Positions 1 through 10,900 of a stretch of 64,000 nt of DNA are shown here, piece by piece (the first letter of the stretch is position 1; each line of letters begins with the position of its first letter). A program made the translations under genes and the position numbers. A model generated the notes under the pieces. The model had not been told where the DNA came from. It worked only from the letters and a program-made list of their open reading frames with translations, and searched no databases. Source of the stretch: Lineus longissimus (lineage: Eukaryota > Nemertea > Pilidiophora > Heteronemertea > Lineidae); NCBI RefSeq assembly GCF_910592395.1, contig NC_088313.1:9240501-9304500 (forward strand), given 5' to 3'.

Positions 1-1391
1 ATGTGTGTCTGTCCCAGATCAAAGTCACCCATTGAGAATACATTTTGATGCCTTCTGACAAGATCTATCACTGCCTCTGTCTGTTGTCCTGAAAGGCCCA
101 ACTCAGTCACCTCTAACTTCTCTAGCAAGGCTCCTAACCTGGCCTCATCTTCCAGCGTACTTGGCTGTTCCGGTGTAGTCTCAACCTTGGTTTTACCAGC
201 AGAACAATTATTCAGATTTTGCACCCCTTCCTTATCTACCGGTGGGGATCCATCCATCCCAGGGGACAGAATCCTCTCGGCTGACCCAACCTCTGCCACT
301 GGATGGAACCAACCGATTGTCCTGCAGGCCCTGATAAAAATTGGCTTGTCAGTGAAATTCGCCACTCTCACCGGCATTTTCCCATAGTCGGATGACACCA
401 GGGACCTCCCTGTTGTAAAGCCTATAGTGCCCTTTTGAGCTTCTATCAGACCTGGGGTGAGATGACTTTCCTTCCTGCTCCTAGACAGTTTCCCGGCCAG
501 GATCATCTCCGTTCCTGCAGGTATTCTTGTATTCCTCCCCATGATCACCCTGCATACCTTGAGGACACCCTGTTGGTTGCGTAGGGGCACCTCATTCCCA
601 GCCACCTCAAGGGTGGCAGTTCTGTAGTCAATACTGCAACCCTGAGCTTGAAGAAAGTCACTTCCCAGTAGACACTCGTGGGCTAGGTTCTCAACGACCA
701 CAACTGGGTGGCTAAACTGCGAGGATCCAAGGCCTAATGGTACATCAGCCATCCCAAGAATCTTCAATTCTTCTCCTGTTGCAGACTGTAGGCTTGCATC
801 TACCTCCTGGAGTGGTCGGCCTGAAGAACTTGGACATCTTCTCCAGAGGTCGCCACTCACTAGAGTAAGAGCTGCACCTGTGTCAAGGAGCATTGTGGTT
901 GGTGTACCTTCAATTTCTCCATTTACATACAAGCTGGTGTCTTTAAATGTAATCTGACCAATAGAGAGAGGTCTCCTTTGGTTGGTACCGCCCAATGGCT
1001 GAAATTCTACTGCATCTGGGTTTAGGGTCCCTGTCGATGGTAATGGTGTTTCAGTCTTACCCAGAGCGGTGACTGACTCTGTGCTAGAGATACCCAGAGC
1101 GGTGTCTCCAGTATGCCGCCCTCCAGAAATGGTGTTGTCATCTGGGACTCTATGGATGGTCTCTTTGGTGGTCATCAGGTGATCCACAGGGACAGATACC
1201 CGTACATGCTCAGCATTTGGGGAAATGTAGCCAGAAGGTGGCAAATCTAGAGCAGTGCCATTCTCGGAGGTAGCCAGAACGTTACCTCGGAGAACCAGTG
1301 ACTCATTCCCACACCAAATGCCAGCTGGAGCTTCTACTGATGTCTGAGGGTCCGTCCGCCCCGTGACGACCCCGACTTGGAGTTTTCCTGA
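1..1391 (-). CDS. pol: Retrotransposon pol, N-terminal part: retropepsin-like protease and start of RT linker
   Basis: The frame is open from just after a TGA at 1392-1394 to the window edge, about 463 codons with no stop. It is the -1 frame relative to gag and overlaps gag by about 58 bases, which suggests a programmed -1 frameshift; there is no good start codon at its beginning. The aspartic protease active site LLDTGA is at about 873-888, and a second protease signature, LLGSDFL, is at about 653-673. The last codons read HQNVFSMGDFDLGQT, the type of segment that precedes Gypsy RT. In known elements the protease processes Gag-Pol in the virus-like particle. The best slip-like run in the overlap, GGAAAAC, is not a canonical heptamer, so the shift mechanism is inference. 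Confidence 0.8.
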
Positions 1392-2605
1392 TCATTCTGG
1401 GGGCAAGACCTGGCCATATGTCCAGTGCCATGACAGTTATAGCACTCTATGGTTGGGCACTGACGGGCCTGGTGACCCCACTCCTTACAACGCCAACAGC
1501 GCATGTCCTCAGACGTCCTCTCAGAATTTGTTGTGCCGGTGGATTCCAACTTGCTTATCCTGGATTCCATCTTCTGCAGCAGGTCCAGAACCTTGCTTAT
1601 GTCCGAATCTGCTTTCGGTGCAGTGGTCCCAGAGGTAGCACTTGCCACCCTGCCTTTCCCGGATGATGCACTACCATCATTCCTATCCTCACGCTGCCTG
1701 GTCCCCTGTTTGAGAAGGAGCTGTGCAGCCTCTAGCTGACGCACTTTCCTTATGGCTTCTCCCACGGATTTTGGGGAACTCATGAGAAGTTGTTGCTTAA
1801 CAGGTTCTGTGGCAGTCACTCCCAACAGAAACTGGTCCTTTGCCATCTCTTGTTGTAGGGAAAACCCACTTTCTGGATAAGCATTTAGGGCCAATTCCAA
1901 TAAAACGTCAGCAAATGTTTCGTAAGATTCAGAGCTTCCCTGTGTGCGTGCCCTTAATTGTAGTTTATAGTCCTAACGGGTCACATTGTGGAATCTTTGC
2001 TCAAGTGCACTAGAGAACTCCTCATACGTCAAGGAAGGGGCCAAGTGGAAATTTGCTACAGCCATGTATGCTTGATGGTCAAGACGCGATAGAATTTGCT
2101 GCCTCCTCTCCGACACAGGTATTTTTGTCAGGTCAGCATAGGTGTTAAAGCGCTCAAGCCATATCCGAAAGCTCTGATTAACCATAAATGGTTTGGGGGC
2201 CTGCACTTTTGCCGAGGAATGTCGGGCCGTCCCCTCCTGTTTCAATCTGCTCTCGACTAAGGATGTAAACGAGTCCAGAAATGATGACATCAATTCTCCC
2301 TTGTCTGCACCAGCATCCAAATCTTCCCGTGTCCTCTGTCCAGCAGGGGTCACTGGTGGAAGCGGGGTACTACTGGCTCTCAAAGCGGGTGTACCAGGTG
2401 ATGCCGGGGACAGGTTCAATGTACGGGGACCACTACGCTGGAAGTCCTCAAATCCCACTCTTCGGTAAGGGTTGTGACCTGGTGGTGCACATATTCCAGC
2501 AGCCCTCGGTGGTCCTCGTGGGGTGTCCATGGCCGGGACCACACCCCCCTGCACTATCGGAGTTCTACAATTCTGATCCGTCACCACATCAAAGAATTCA
2601 GCCAT
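1334..2605 (-). pseudogene. gag: Retrotransposon gag with an internal TAG
   Basis: One reading frame runs from an ATG at 2605 to a TAG at 1334-1336, interrupted only by a TAG at 1973-1975. Upstream part: about 210 codons with a capsid-like helical region (KPFMVNQSFRIWLERF, then a QILSRLDHQAYM segment). Downstream part: continues in the same frame into two CCHC knuckles, CWRCKEWGHQARQC and CYNCHGTGHMARSC, which in this family bind RNA during packaging. Because both sides stay in frame and keep family-like sequence, the internal TAG looks like a recent point mutation or, less likely, a readthrough codon. Pol overlaps the 3' end in the -1 frame. Confidence 0.8.
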
Positions 2606-3334
2606 ATTTATGAGTTTCGATAATACTTAATGAATATGCAATAAACAAGTATACTCTCCCACCACAACAAATAGCCGACCAGAATTACCGCAATAGAAAC
2701 ACAATATCATTAACTAATGAACAATACTATAGTGATTGGCACTACAGAGCGTGTACCACTGGTAATGCAGAACAGAGCGTTAGCACACCTAACAGGCCAC
2801 CATACATTCGCACTTGTGGACTAGCCCAGTACCAGCCATGCAGTGCGCGAGACTGGCAATATAATTATACTAAAAATCCAGGCAGAAAGTTCATGAACGC
2901 CAACCACGGCGCTACAACTCACTAATGCTTGTGTCTAGGCAATGCCTGCAGTGCTCACCCGACACAAAACTCAATTAAATATAGCACAGTAGCACACAAA
3001 CGAACGGCGTAAAAACAAGAGGCCGTAATACACTGCCGCAGTATATACAACAAGCCCGCACGCAAGCGCGAGTGTCAGATAGGGCCGGCAAAGTTGGGAA
3101 ATTAACTGCGATCGGGTCCAGAATTCCTGTACAGCTGTCACCAGTGTGAAGTTTCGTCGGGGGTACTTCTCCTTGCTCGGCATTAACTCACGCTAACATA
3201 CCTTCATGTCTATAAAACTCCTTTATTCCTTCGACACAGAATCCTCACATCTCATCTAAAACCATGCCGTCTTCACCCTCCCCACTCCTACGGTGTCTCA
3301 TCATGGTCCTGTCACCCGGCAGCCTCCGAAGAGA

Positions 3335-3346
3335 CTGGTGGCGCCA
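3335..3346 (-). other. Candidate retrotransposon primer-binding site
   Basis: On the minus strand this reads TGGCGCCACCAG, a TGG-starting, tRNA-3'-end-complementary motif of the sort that follows the 5' LTR. It lies ~730 bases upstream of the gag ATG. If right, the 5' LTR lies to its right on the plus strand, from about 3,349. No second LTR is available to confirm it. Confidence 0.35.
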
Positions 3347-3349
3347 TCT

Positions 3350-4195
3350 GGTCTAAGGCCAACACACCAAGAGCTACCAGATCACCACACCAAGACCCTG
3401 TCTAATTCATTAATTTCCAGCAAGTTTATCTTATGGATGGATTCTCCATCATTTCTTAACCAGCAGTGGAAGTGTTAAGCCCTCCCATCCCAACGACCAC
3501 CATGTCAACTTTGGTTGATTATTTGACCAAGCAGCAGTGGGTTCATCTCAACCCTGGTGCATTGCTGTCAGACCTGAGAAGAAGGAATTGTAGGAACCTC
3601 CTAAATTTCATCATTTTCCTAGTGGGTCTTAGTTTCATAGTATCCAGCATCTTAGCTTCATAGTGGGTCTTAGGTCTTAGGTTTTCGTTTTCTAGACACT
3701 CCTATAGTACCCCTTTATCATATTAATCATTGTGGTCTCTGATCCATTGGAATTCTTACTGATATGGACAAAAATCTGGATATGGCACACATTACTCAAA
3801 ACAAACCTCACCTCACCAATGAGATATCAACAATAGTACGATTTGCAATGAGAGGCAGTGGACGGAATAAACAATAAGCAGGACCTGTCATAGTGTAAAA
3901 TTGCTCAATATCACAATTTTAAGTAGAAACGTAAAATTTTTCAAAAATATATAAGAAATATACCTAAGAAACATGGCAAGATTCCAGATTATCTCAAAAT
4001 ACACTGATGCTGAAATGAGGTTTTTTGTACATGTACCTCCGCTGACCCCATTCCTTCTATACAAAGACAACTTATGCTACCTAAAATACACTAATTTCAG
4101 ACTACCAGGATGGCTCTACCTTAGGAGCCACTCTGGCCTTTTCTGGTTCATTCAAATTCCCATTAAGGGCAACTTCTAGAAAAGGCATACATGTA
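3350..4195. other. No gene seen; probable retroelement LTR and flank
   Basis: AT-rich, no convincing exon or conserved motif on either strand. Part of it is probably the LTR of the neighbouring Gypsy-like element. A short local duplication of 'tagtgggtctta' lies at about 3,620-3,680. Confidence 0.4.
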
Positions 4196-4857
4196 CAGTC
4201 CAGATCATATTAATATCAATATCTCCCAAACTAGTGCACCAATTCCAAGGCTGTTTTCAGGATATTGTGAGAAATCTTGTTTTCTATTTACACTATGGCA
4301 GGAATGCGAATGCATGAGTCTTTCATTATGTAATCAGCCGATTAAAACACCCTTACAAAAAAACTTTTTTTGAACTATTATTCGCTATAACGATTGTACA
4401 CAAAATTCTAAGAATACTGACAAAAAATCATCAAAATCGAACAAGTCAAAATTAAGATAGAGCCATTTAACTTTTTGTTACATCAAGGGTTTCACTGCCA
4501 AAAGCATGTTTTTCTCGTAAAAACATGCCACGTGGCAGTGAATGCGTTGAATAATAGCCCTATCTTCATTATTACTCGTTCGATTTTGATGATTTTTTAT
4601 CAGTATTCTTAGAATTATTGGTTTTATCATTGTAGTGAAAAATATTTCAAAAAGAGCTTGAACTAAAAACGTTTTTTTGTAAGGTTTTTTTAAATGGCCG
4701 ATTACATAATGATGCATTCATGCATTCACATTCTTGCCATAATGTGTAATAAGACAACAAAATTGCGGACAATATCCTGAAAACCGTATTGGAATTGGTG
4801 TACTAGCTTGGGAGATATTGCATGAAGTAGGTGTTGATTTTAATATGGTCAGGACTG
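4196..4857. mobile_element. Foldback MITE flanked by TA (Tc1/mariner-type ends)
   Basis: Two arms of roughly 280-300 bp (about 4,196-4,470 and 4,555-4,857) are inverted copies of each other at an estimated 75% identity. The ends read CAGTCC inward and each is bordered by TA, the target duplicated by Tc1/mariner elements. The centre holds a second, near-perfect hairpin at 4,491-4,542 (TTCACTGCCA ... TGGCAGTGAA). No transposase is present, so it is non-autonomous. The whole element could fold into one long stem with a structured loop. Arm limits are by eye. Confidence 0.65.
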
Positions 4858-5033
4858 TACCTTTTACTTTAGATAAAACCCCATGGCAAACATGGCATCT
4901 GCATTGTATCATGATTGAAATATATTTATGAAAATCGCTCTATCTGGTCAGAAAAATTACGAGCATGGGATTTTTTATTTTGACAATGTGCTTTATTACC
5001 AAGTTGGTATCAGCCAAACATGGCGCTGACATC

Positions 5034-7908
5034 TTACGACCCAACATTCTGCGCTGGGGGCGGTGTAGGATTTGTATAATAATTCTTCTCTATCAAATCA
5101 TTCCCAAAGATTGCTGGCTTTTTCTTCAGATCATTGAGGATCATCCCCCATCTCTTTCGAGCATCTTTGCTTGCCTCCCTTTGGATGTAGACTTGTACCA
5201 TTCCTTTAACTTGGGGGGCGCCGAATAAAAGGAAATTATTGTCAGCTGATACAGTGTACGCTCTGGCGTCCATATCCAACGCCAAAGTTCCTACCCTGAA
5301 AAAGATGAATTTACACACTAATGAAGATCACAATGCATGCGTGATTAAGTACGTATGCACTGAGGGTGGAGGAGGGGTCTATGAAAAACCGTACACTATG
5401 CGTACAGGAGGGAGGGGTGGGTATATAGTCTTGCGTACGTACGCAACCCAAGAACCATTTTCTGAACAAATTAGAAAATGCTTGAATGCTTAAATGATAG
5501 ATTACTATGAGAATCAAGGGAATCAATCATACTGGTATTGCACATGAGGCCGTAACTTACACGCGATAAACTTGACTGGGTTCTGATGACACCCCACTAC
5601 TTCCCACGTGTGTGCCATGTCAGCGTTAATGCGCAGTCCGACGCCGATCCGGCTGTAGCGCCGCAGAATGGAAAATAGGCAATTCATCGAGTAATAAAGT
5701 GGTCTCCAGGTGTACGCTCTTACAGGGGGAGGGGGGGGGGGGGTTTGAGGCAATGTGTACAAGGTGCATACAGGGGGGAGGGGGTCTAAAAATCTATGTT
5801 TTCGTGCATACGTACATAATGGATGTGCCCTTATTATTGAAATCAAAGAAAAATCTGTCTGTTTACAAATCAAACCATGAAATTAACTAAATTGTAGATC
5901 AAATCATGAAATTAACTTAATTGCAAATGGCAGTAAAAATAATGTTTCTCTCGACATGTTAGCTCTTTCGCTACCACAACCTGTACATACCGGTTCCGTG
6001 CACTACGCACTACTGGCCCACAGTAATGTGTACTGCTAAATTTTCCCCACGCTCTATTGATCAACTACAGTCCCTATAACCTTTTGGTAGGTCACACCTC
6101 AAAAACAGATTGCAGCACTGCACTCAACTCAATGCACACTTCGTCCCTATTAAAGATTGGGTAATGTTAGCTATTTTACAATGAAACTTTTCCTAAGCTA
6201 AGTTGGGATCCAGGCAACCTGGTCGATACAGAGTGCGGGCCAGGGGTACAGTACACTTCAAAAACCCTGCGGTAGCGAAAGGGTTATACAGGGACGCACC
6301 TTTTTCCTCTAGCTAGATCATAGACAAGGATACTGTTAATCGCCATGCCATTTGATATGAACAGTGAACCATCTTGGCTGAGGTGTGCCTTCATGATGAT
6401 CTGCGATGCAGTTTTTACCAGTTGTGTCTGATTTAATGTATCAAGGTCATAAACTGCAACGTCACCTGAAAAATAGATTGATTATAATGTAAGATTCATC
6501 TTGAAAGGCAATAAAGAGGCAATGTTGTAGCAGGGCTGCTTTATGTCGTGACTAGGGCTTCTGAAAGCAACATCAAAGCACATGTTCATGCAAGCAAGTA
6601 CCCATTCCATCAAACAGTGTGCTATTGAAATGTCAAAATATCGTTATCACTATCATTTTACAAAAAGATCCTTGCTATCACAAGACGCTCATCACTACAG
6701 TTAGCAGTCCAACCAATGATATTATTTGATCTGAATAGAACCTGAATAGACATGTACCACTCTGAGTGGTAAAAGACAAGCCAATTATCATCATTTCACA
6801 GTCCTTGTTAAATCAGGAGTCATACCCGTTACAAAAACATTTCTAACCTCCGTTGTACAGTACCACTACTGCCTTTAATGACTCTGAAAACAGGTAGTTC
6901 ATTGGATACTGTGGCATGCCATTCTCAGTGTGAGCAGGCACGGAACGTCCAGATCCTGAAACATGATAATAGCCGATGAAATTGTAATCTGGTACTGTGT
7001 TACCCATTTCCAGTGAGCATAGAAAATGGGTCACCATGATAGCTTCGGGCCACGATTGGGATCCCTAGACATTTGCACACAGTTTAGAAGTCTAGCTGTC
7101 CAGTTTGGGCACTCTCGACAACAGCAAATACTTGGTCGAGCAATTCCCTGTTTCATGACTCTAAGTCCAAACTTCTTAAAATCAGCTACATGTAACTGGA
7201 AGTTGCACATACCATTCCTGACATCCCAAACAATGACCTCTACTGGTGGCATCAATTCATTTGGATGTGCAAACAACACGTATCTGCCGTCACTGGTCAG
7301 GCTGAAACCGCCCCGGTTGTGGAGGTCCTCGATTTTTCCACTGATGACCTTAGGTAACCACTTGGCAGCCTTCAGGTCATAGCCGACCAGATGACAGTCT
7401 TCTGTGGGATAGGTAGCGTGGTTGACCGAACACATGATTATCTGGCCATTCTTGCTTGCCTTCACCGACTTGATAGGGTGACCACCAGTGAGTTGGATGG
7501 TTTTGGTCAATTTGCCTAGATAATCAATGATTGAAGTTATTGGATGGAATTTCTTCTTCTTTGTTACTTGCTCAACTACATCGTTTAGCATTCAACAACA
7601 GAATTCATAACTTGATGGAGGTTGGTTTATCATTCAGTTTATTACAGTTCAAGTCTCATTGAGCTTTATTATGCAGCGTGATGACATCATTCATTCTACT
7701 GACTATGTACACCAGAACTGACTGCAGATCTTACTGACATACGTGCAAGGAAATGCTCCTAAGGCACAAGAAAAACTTACCAGTGTGTATATTGAAAACC
7801 TTCAAGCGGTCGTTTTTGAGTTTTGTTGGATTGTACAGCGATGGACTACCAGAGGGCGGTCGGGATGGAGTGGCATAGACGATGTGGTCTTTATCAATGA
7901 AATCATAA
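5034..7908 (-). CDS. NWD1/NWD2-like: NWD-like exons 21-26: C-terminal WD repeats and stop
   Basis: Exon 21 is 7781-7908, exon 22 is 7213-7515, exon 23 is 6848-6955, exon 24 is 6300-6465, exon 25 is 5563-5652, exon 26 (coding) is 5034-5295. Blades include LKVFNIHTGKLTKTIQL (21-22), EVIVWDVRNG (22), VAVYDLDTL and SILVYDLARGK (24). Exon 25 uses the donor GC/GTGTAAGT; the alternative GT two bases on would run into a stop, so this choice fixes the frame. The C-terminus ends in a short Pro/Asn-rich tail. G-rich tracts flank exon 25 in both introns (about 5,360-5,430 and 5,724-5,790). Confidence 0.83.
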
Positions 7909-10900
7909 CTGCGAAGATACAAAACTGCAAACTTTAGGAAGGAATCAAATGAAACGGCTAGGGGCCATTGTGCTCACCGCAAAGATATTTGGTGGTTCTG
8001 AATTCATCCTGGTTAAGAAACATGCTACATGTATAGTACATAGGTCAAACCGAAGTCAGTATGACATGTGTTGCATCGTTGCTTGGAGTACCTACCATAA
8101 AAATATCACAGAAAACAAGTCACTAATAAGCGAGATATTGCACTTTTTACCTTTTTCAGTTTTGGCCTCCTGGTGGCCAAGTCGAGAATGAGATCAGATC
8201 GAAATTCGGTGTCAGAGGTTATATGATGTAGGGAGTCATGTGTACCAAATTTCAAGTTCATAGCTTTATCGGTTAAGAAACGTGGCATAGTTACACTCAA
8301 ATGGTCAATTTCCGCCATTTGACCTCCGTGACCTTGAAAATTAAGTCAAATCTAAAACCCTTATGATATGTGATGTATCCTTACTAGGAGAACCTACCAT
8401 AAAAATGTTTATTGAAAACGAGACACTCATAAAGAGAGATATCACACTTTTTAGGTTTCCACTTCTGGCCCCCTGGTGGCCAAGTCAAGAGTCAGACCAG
8501 ACCAAAAATCAGTGTCACAGGTCATCTGACCTAGGGGGTCATGTGTGCCAAGTTTAAAGTTCATAGCTTTATCGGTTAAGAAACCTGCCATAGTTACACT
8601 CAAATGGTCAATTTACGCCATTTGACCTCCGTGACCTTGAAAATTAAGTCAAATCTAAAACCCTAATGATATGTGATGTATCCTTACTAGGAGAACCTAC
8701 CATAAACATTTTTATTGAAAACGAGTCACTCATAAAGAGAGATATCACACTTTTTAGGTTTCCACTTCTGGCCCCCTGGTGGCCAAGTCAAGAGTCAGAC
8801 CAGACCAAAAATCAGTGTCACAGGTCATCTGACCTAGGGGGTCAGGTGTGCCAAGTTTAAAGTTCATAGCTTTATCGGTTAAGAAACGTGCCATAGTTAC
8901 ACTCAAATTAAAAACCCATAAGATATGTGATTTATCCATGTTAGGAGAACCTACCACAAACATTTTATTGAAAACGGGTCACTCATAAGAGAGATATCAC
9001 ACTTTTAGCGGTTAAGAAACGTGCCACTGTTTTTGAAACAGGATACAGACAACGACGTACGATGGACACTGCGCTGTTGTATAGACTCACCTACGGTGAG
9101 CCAAAAACATGTCAAACTAAAGGACCAAAATATCTCCAATGTCTGTTGACTCAAACGCAATGTCATCCACTTCACCAACAGAAAGTCATTTTCAACGGAT
9201 TGCTGGATGAAGTCTTCATGTACAATGAAAATTTGACTCTAATAGTGCACCTCCTTGTGCATAGCGATATGTGTGGAAACTATACATGTACAGTTATACG
9301 AGAAAGTAAATGTCTACAGGGTTTTTTAATATCACAGAGATAGAATAAGATAATAGAATGTGGTTTCAGCAGAGAATGGTATATCTAGTTGGTCATGTAT
9401 CAGTGGTATTTGGACCCAGGTAATCCTGTCTCTTCATTATGTAAAGGCAATTTAAAAAATGTCCAAAACGTAACTTTGGCTGGTGACCTTTGAGAACACC
9501 CCTCGTAGTCAGCATTGCAGTCAGTCAGAGACTTTATGGCCAACTCAGCTCATATATGAAGGATTTGGGGCTTTATCAAAGGTTATGGAAGAGATTAAAA
9601 AAATGACATAAAAATCCTAAGCAAAAATGTGCATTTATCATGACTATTGCACACACTCTATGGAATTGCAAGTGCCAAAAAATGTTGGTCATAAAGCACA
9701 GTTCATGGGCTCATTTGAATTTTTGGACATTTTGGACCTTTTATGAAATATTTGTTACATAATGAAGGGATGGAATTAGCTGCATTCATATACAACAGAT
9801 ATATGACCAACTAAATATACATGTACCACACTCTGCTGAACTGCATTCAAATATCTTATCTTATCCCTGTGATATTTTAAAAAACAGTGGACATTTACTT
9901 TCTGGTAGGACTGTACATGTAAGCAGCAGGAAGAAGGAGTTGTGGAAAGATTAAACAGGGCACTTACCCTCCGTCATAATTGCAATGATCCTTCAGTGTA
10001 AACAGCTCCACCATTTTAACCAGATCGTATGCCACAAGATGCTGGGTGTGGTTCATAAACATGGCACACGTGTTGCTGTGTAGCCGGCCGTACATGCAGT
10101 AGCCGTCTGAAAGAATATTGGTATTCAAGTGCATGCTTTCTCAGGCGAGGACAACATTAACTATGCACTTAACTGAAGATCTTTGCATATGAACGCAGGT
10201 GGGAATCTGGGGTCTAGTGTACATTTGCAGAGAAAGGGGAGAGGACTAAAAAATCTAGAAATTGTGCCCTGCGTACGCTCTTACGCAGTAACAGAATATG
10301 CATTCACCTTTAAACCAATTAGGAACCCGCAGAACAAAAAATCCAGCTGCCAGCACCAGGACTAAAAGGTACACTTTCAGTGCATTTTCCATTAAAATTA
10401 AGTTCTGTTGATTTTCTCCCTAAAACTCATCAAAATAGCATTAAGGACCAATAAAACAAATTCCCCATGTAGAATTGAGGCATGAAAATTAAGGGATGAA
10501 ATATTCAATAATCATCGACCCGGGAAATGGCTTTCTCATTACAACCATGGTCCACTTGCCTGCAGGGCCCCCTATTGGCAGGTTTTGTTGTTCAGGTTCC
10601 TCATCAGGAACTCAAAGACTTAAACTACCAGTGCATTATAACATCTGATCACCAATTAAACAAACCTGGCTTCAATAATCTAACAACTTTCTGCTCAGCA
10701 AGATCATAGACAAACATCTGATTCAATGCGGTGCTACCAGCAACATATCGTGTCGAATCGGGCAGTGGCCAGATGTTATCCGCATGCGCTGTAATTTCTT
10801 CCGTCAGAAGTGTGTTAGGGTCAAGATCAAAGGTGGAGGTATTGCATCCGATGTCTTTCAAATCAATAGTGTTCATGTTCCTGACAGAAATGGTCATAGC

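Larger units (their letters stand above)
1..3350 (-). mobile_element. Ty3/Gypsy-like LTR retrotransposon, left-truncated by the window edge
   Basis: Reading the minus strand, the order is a possible primer-binding site, a ~730-bp leader, a gag reading frame with two CCHC zinc knuckles, then an aspartic protease followed by the linker that precedes reverse transcriptase. This order (gag, then protease-RT) is that of Ty3/Gypsy elements. RT, RNase H, integrase and one LTR would lie left of position 1. The other LTR should lie right of about 3,347, but I cannot delimit it without its partner. The gag stop codon makes this copy likely inactive, although the pol frame seen here is intact. Confidence is high for a retroelement and moderate for the exact family. 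Confidence 0.85.
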
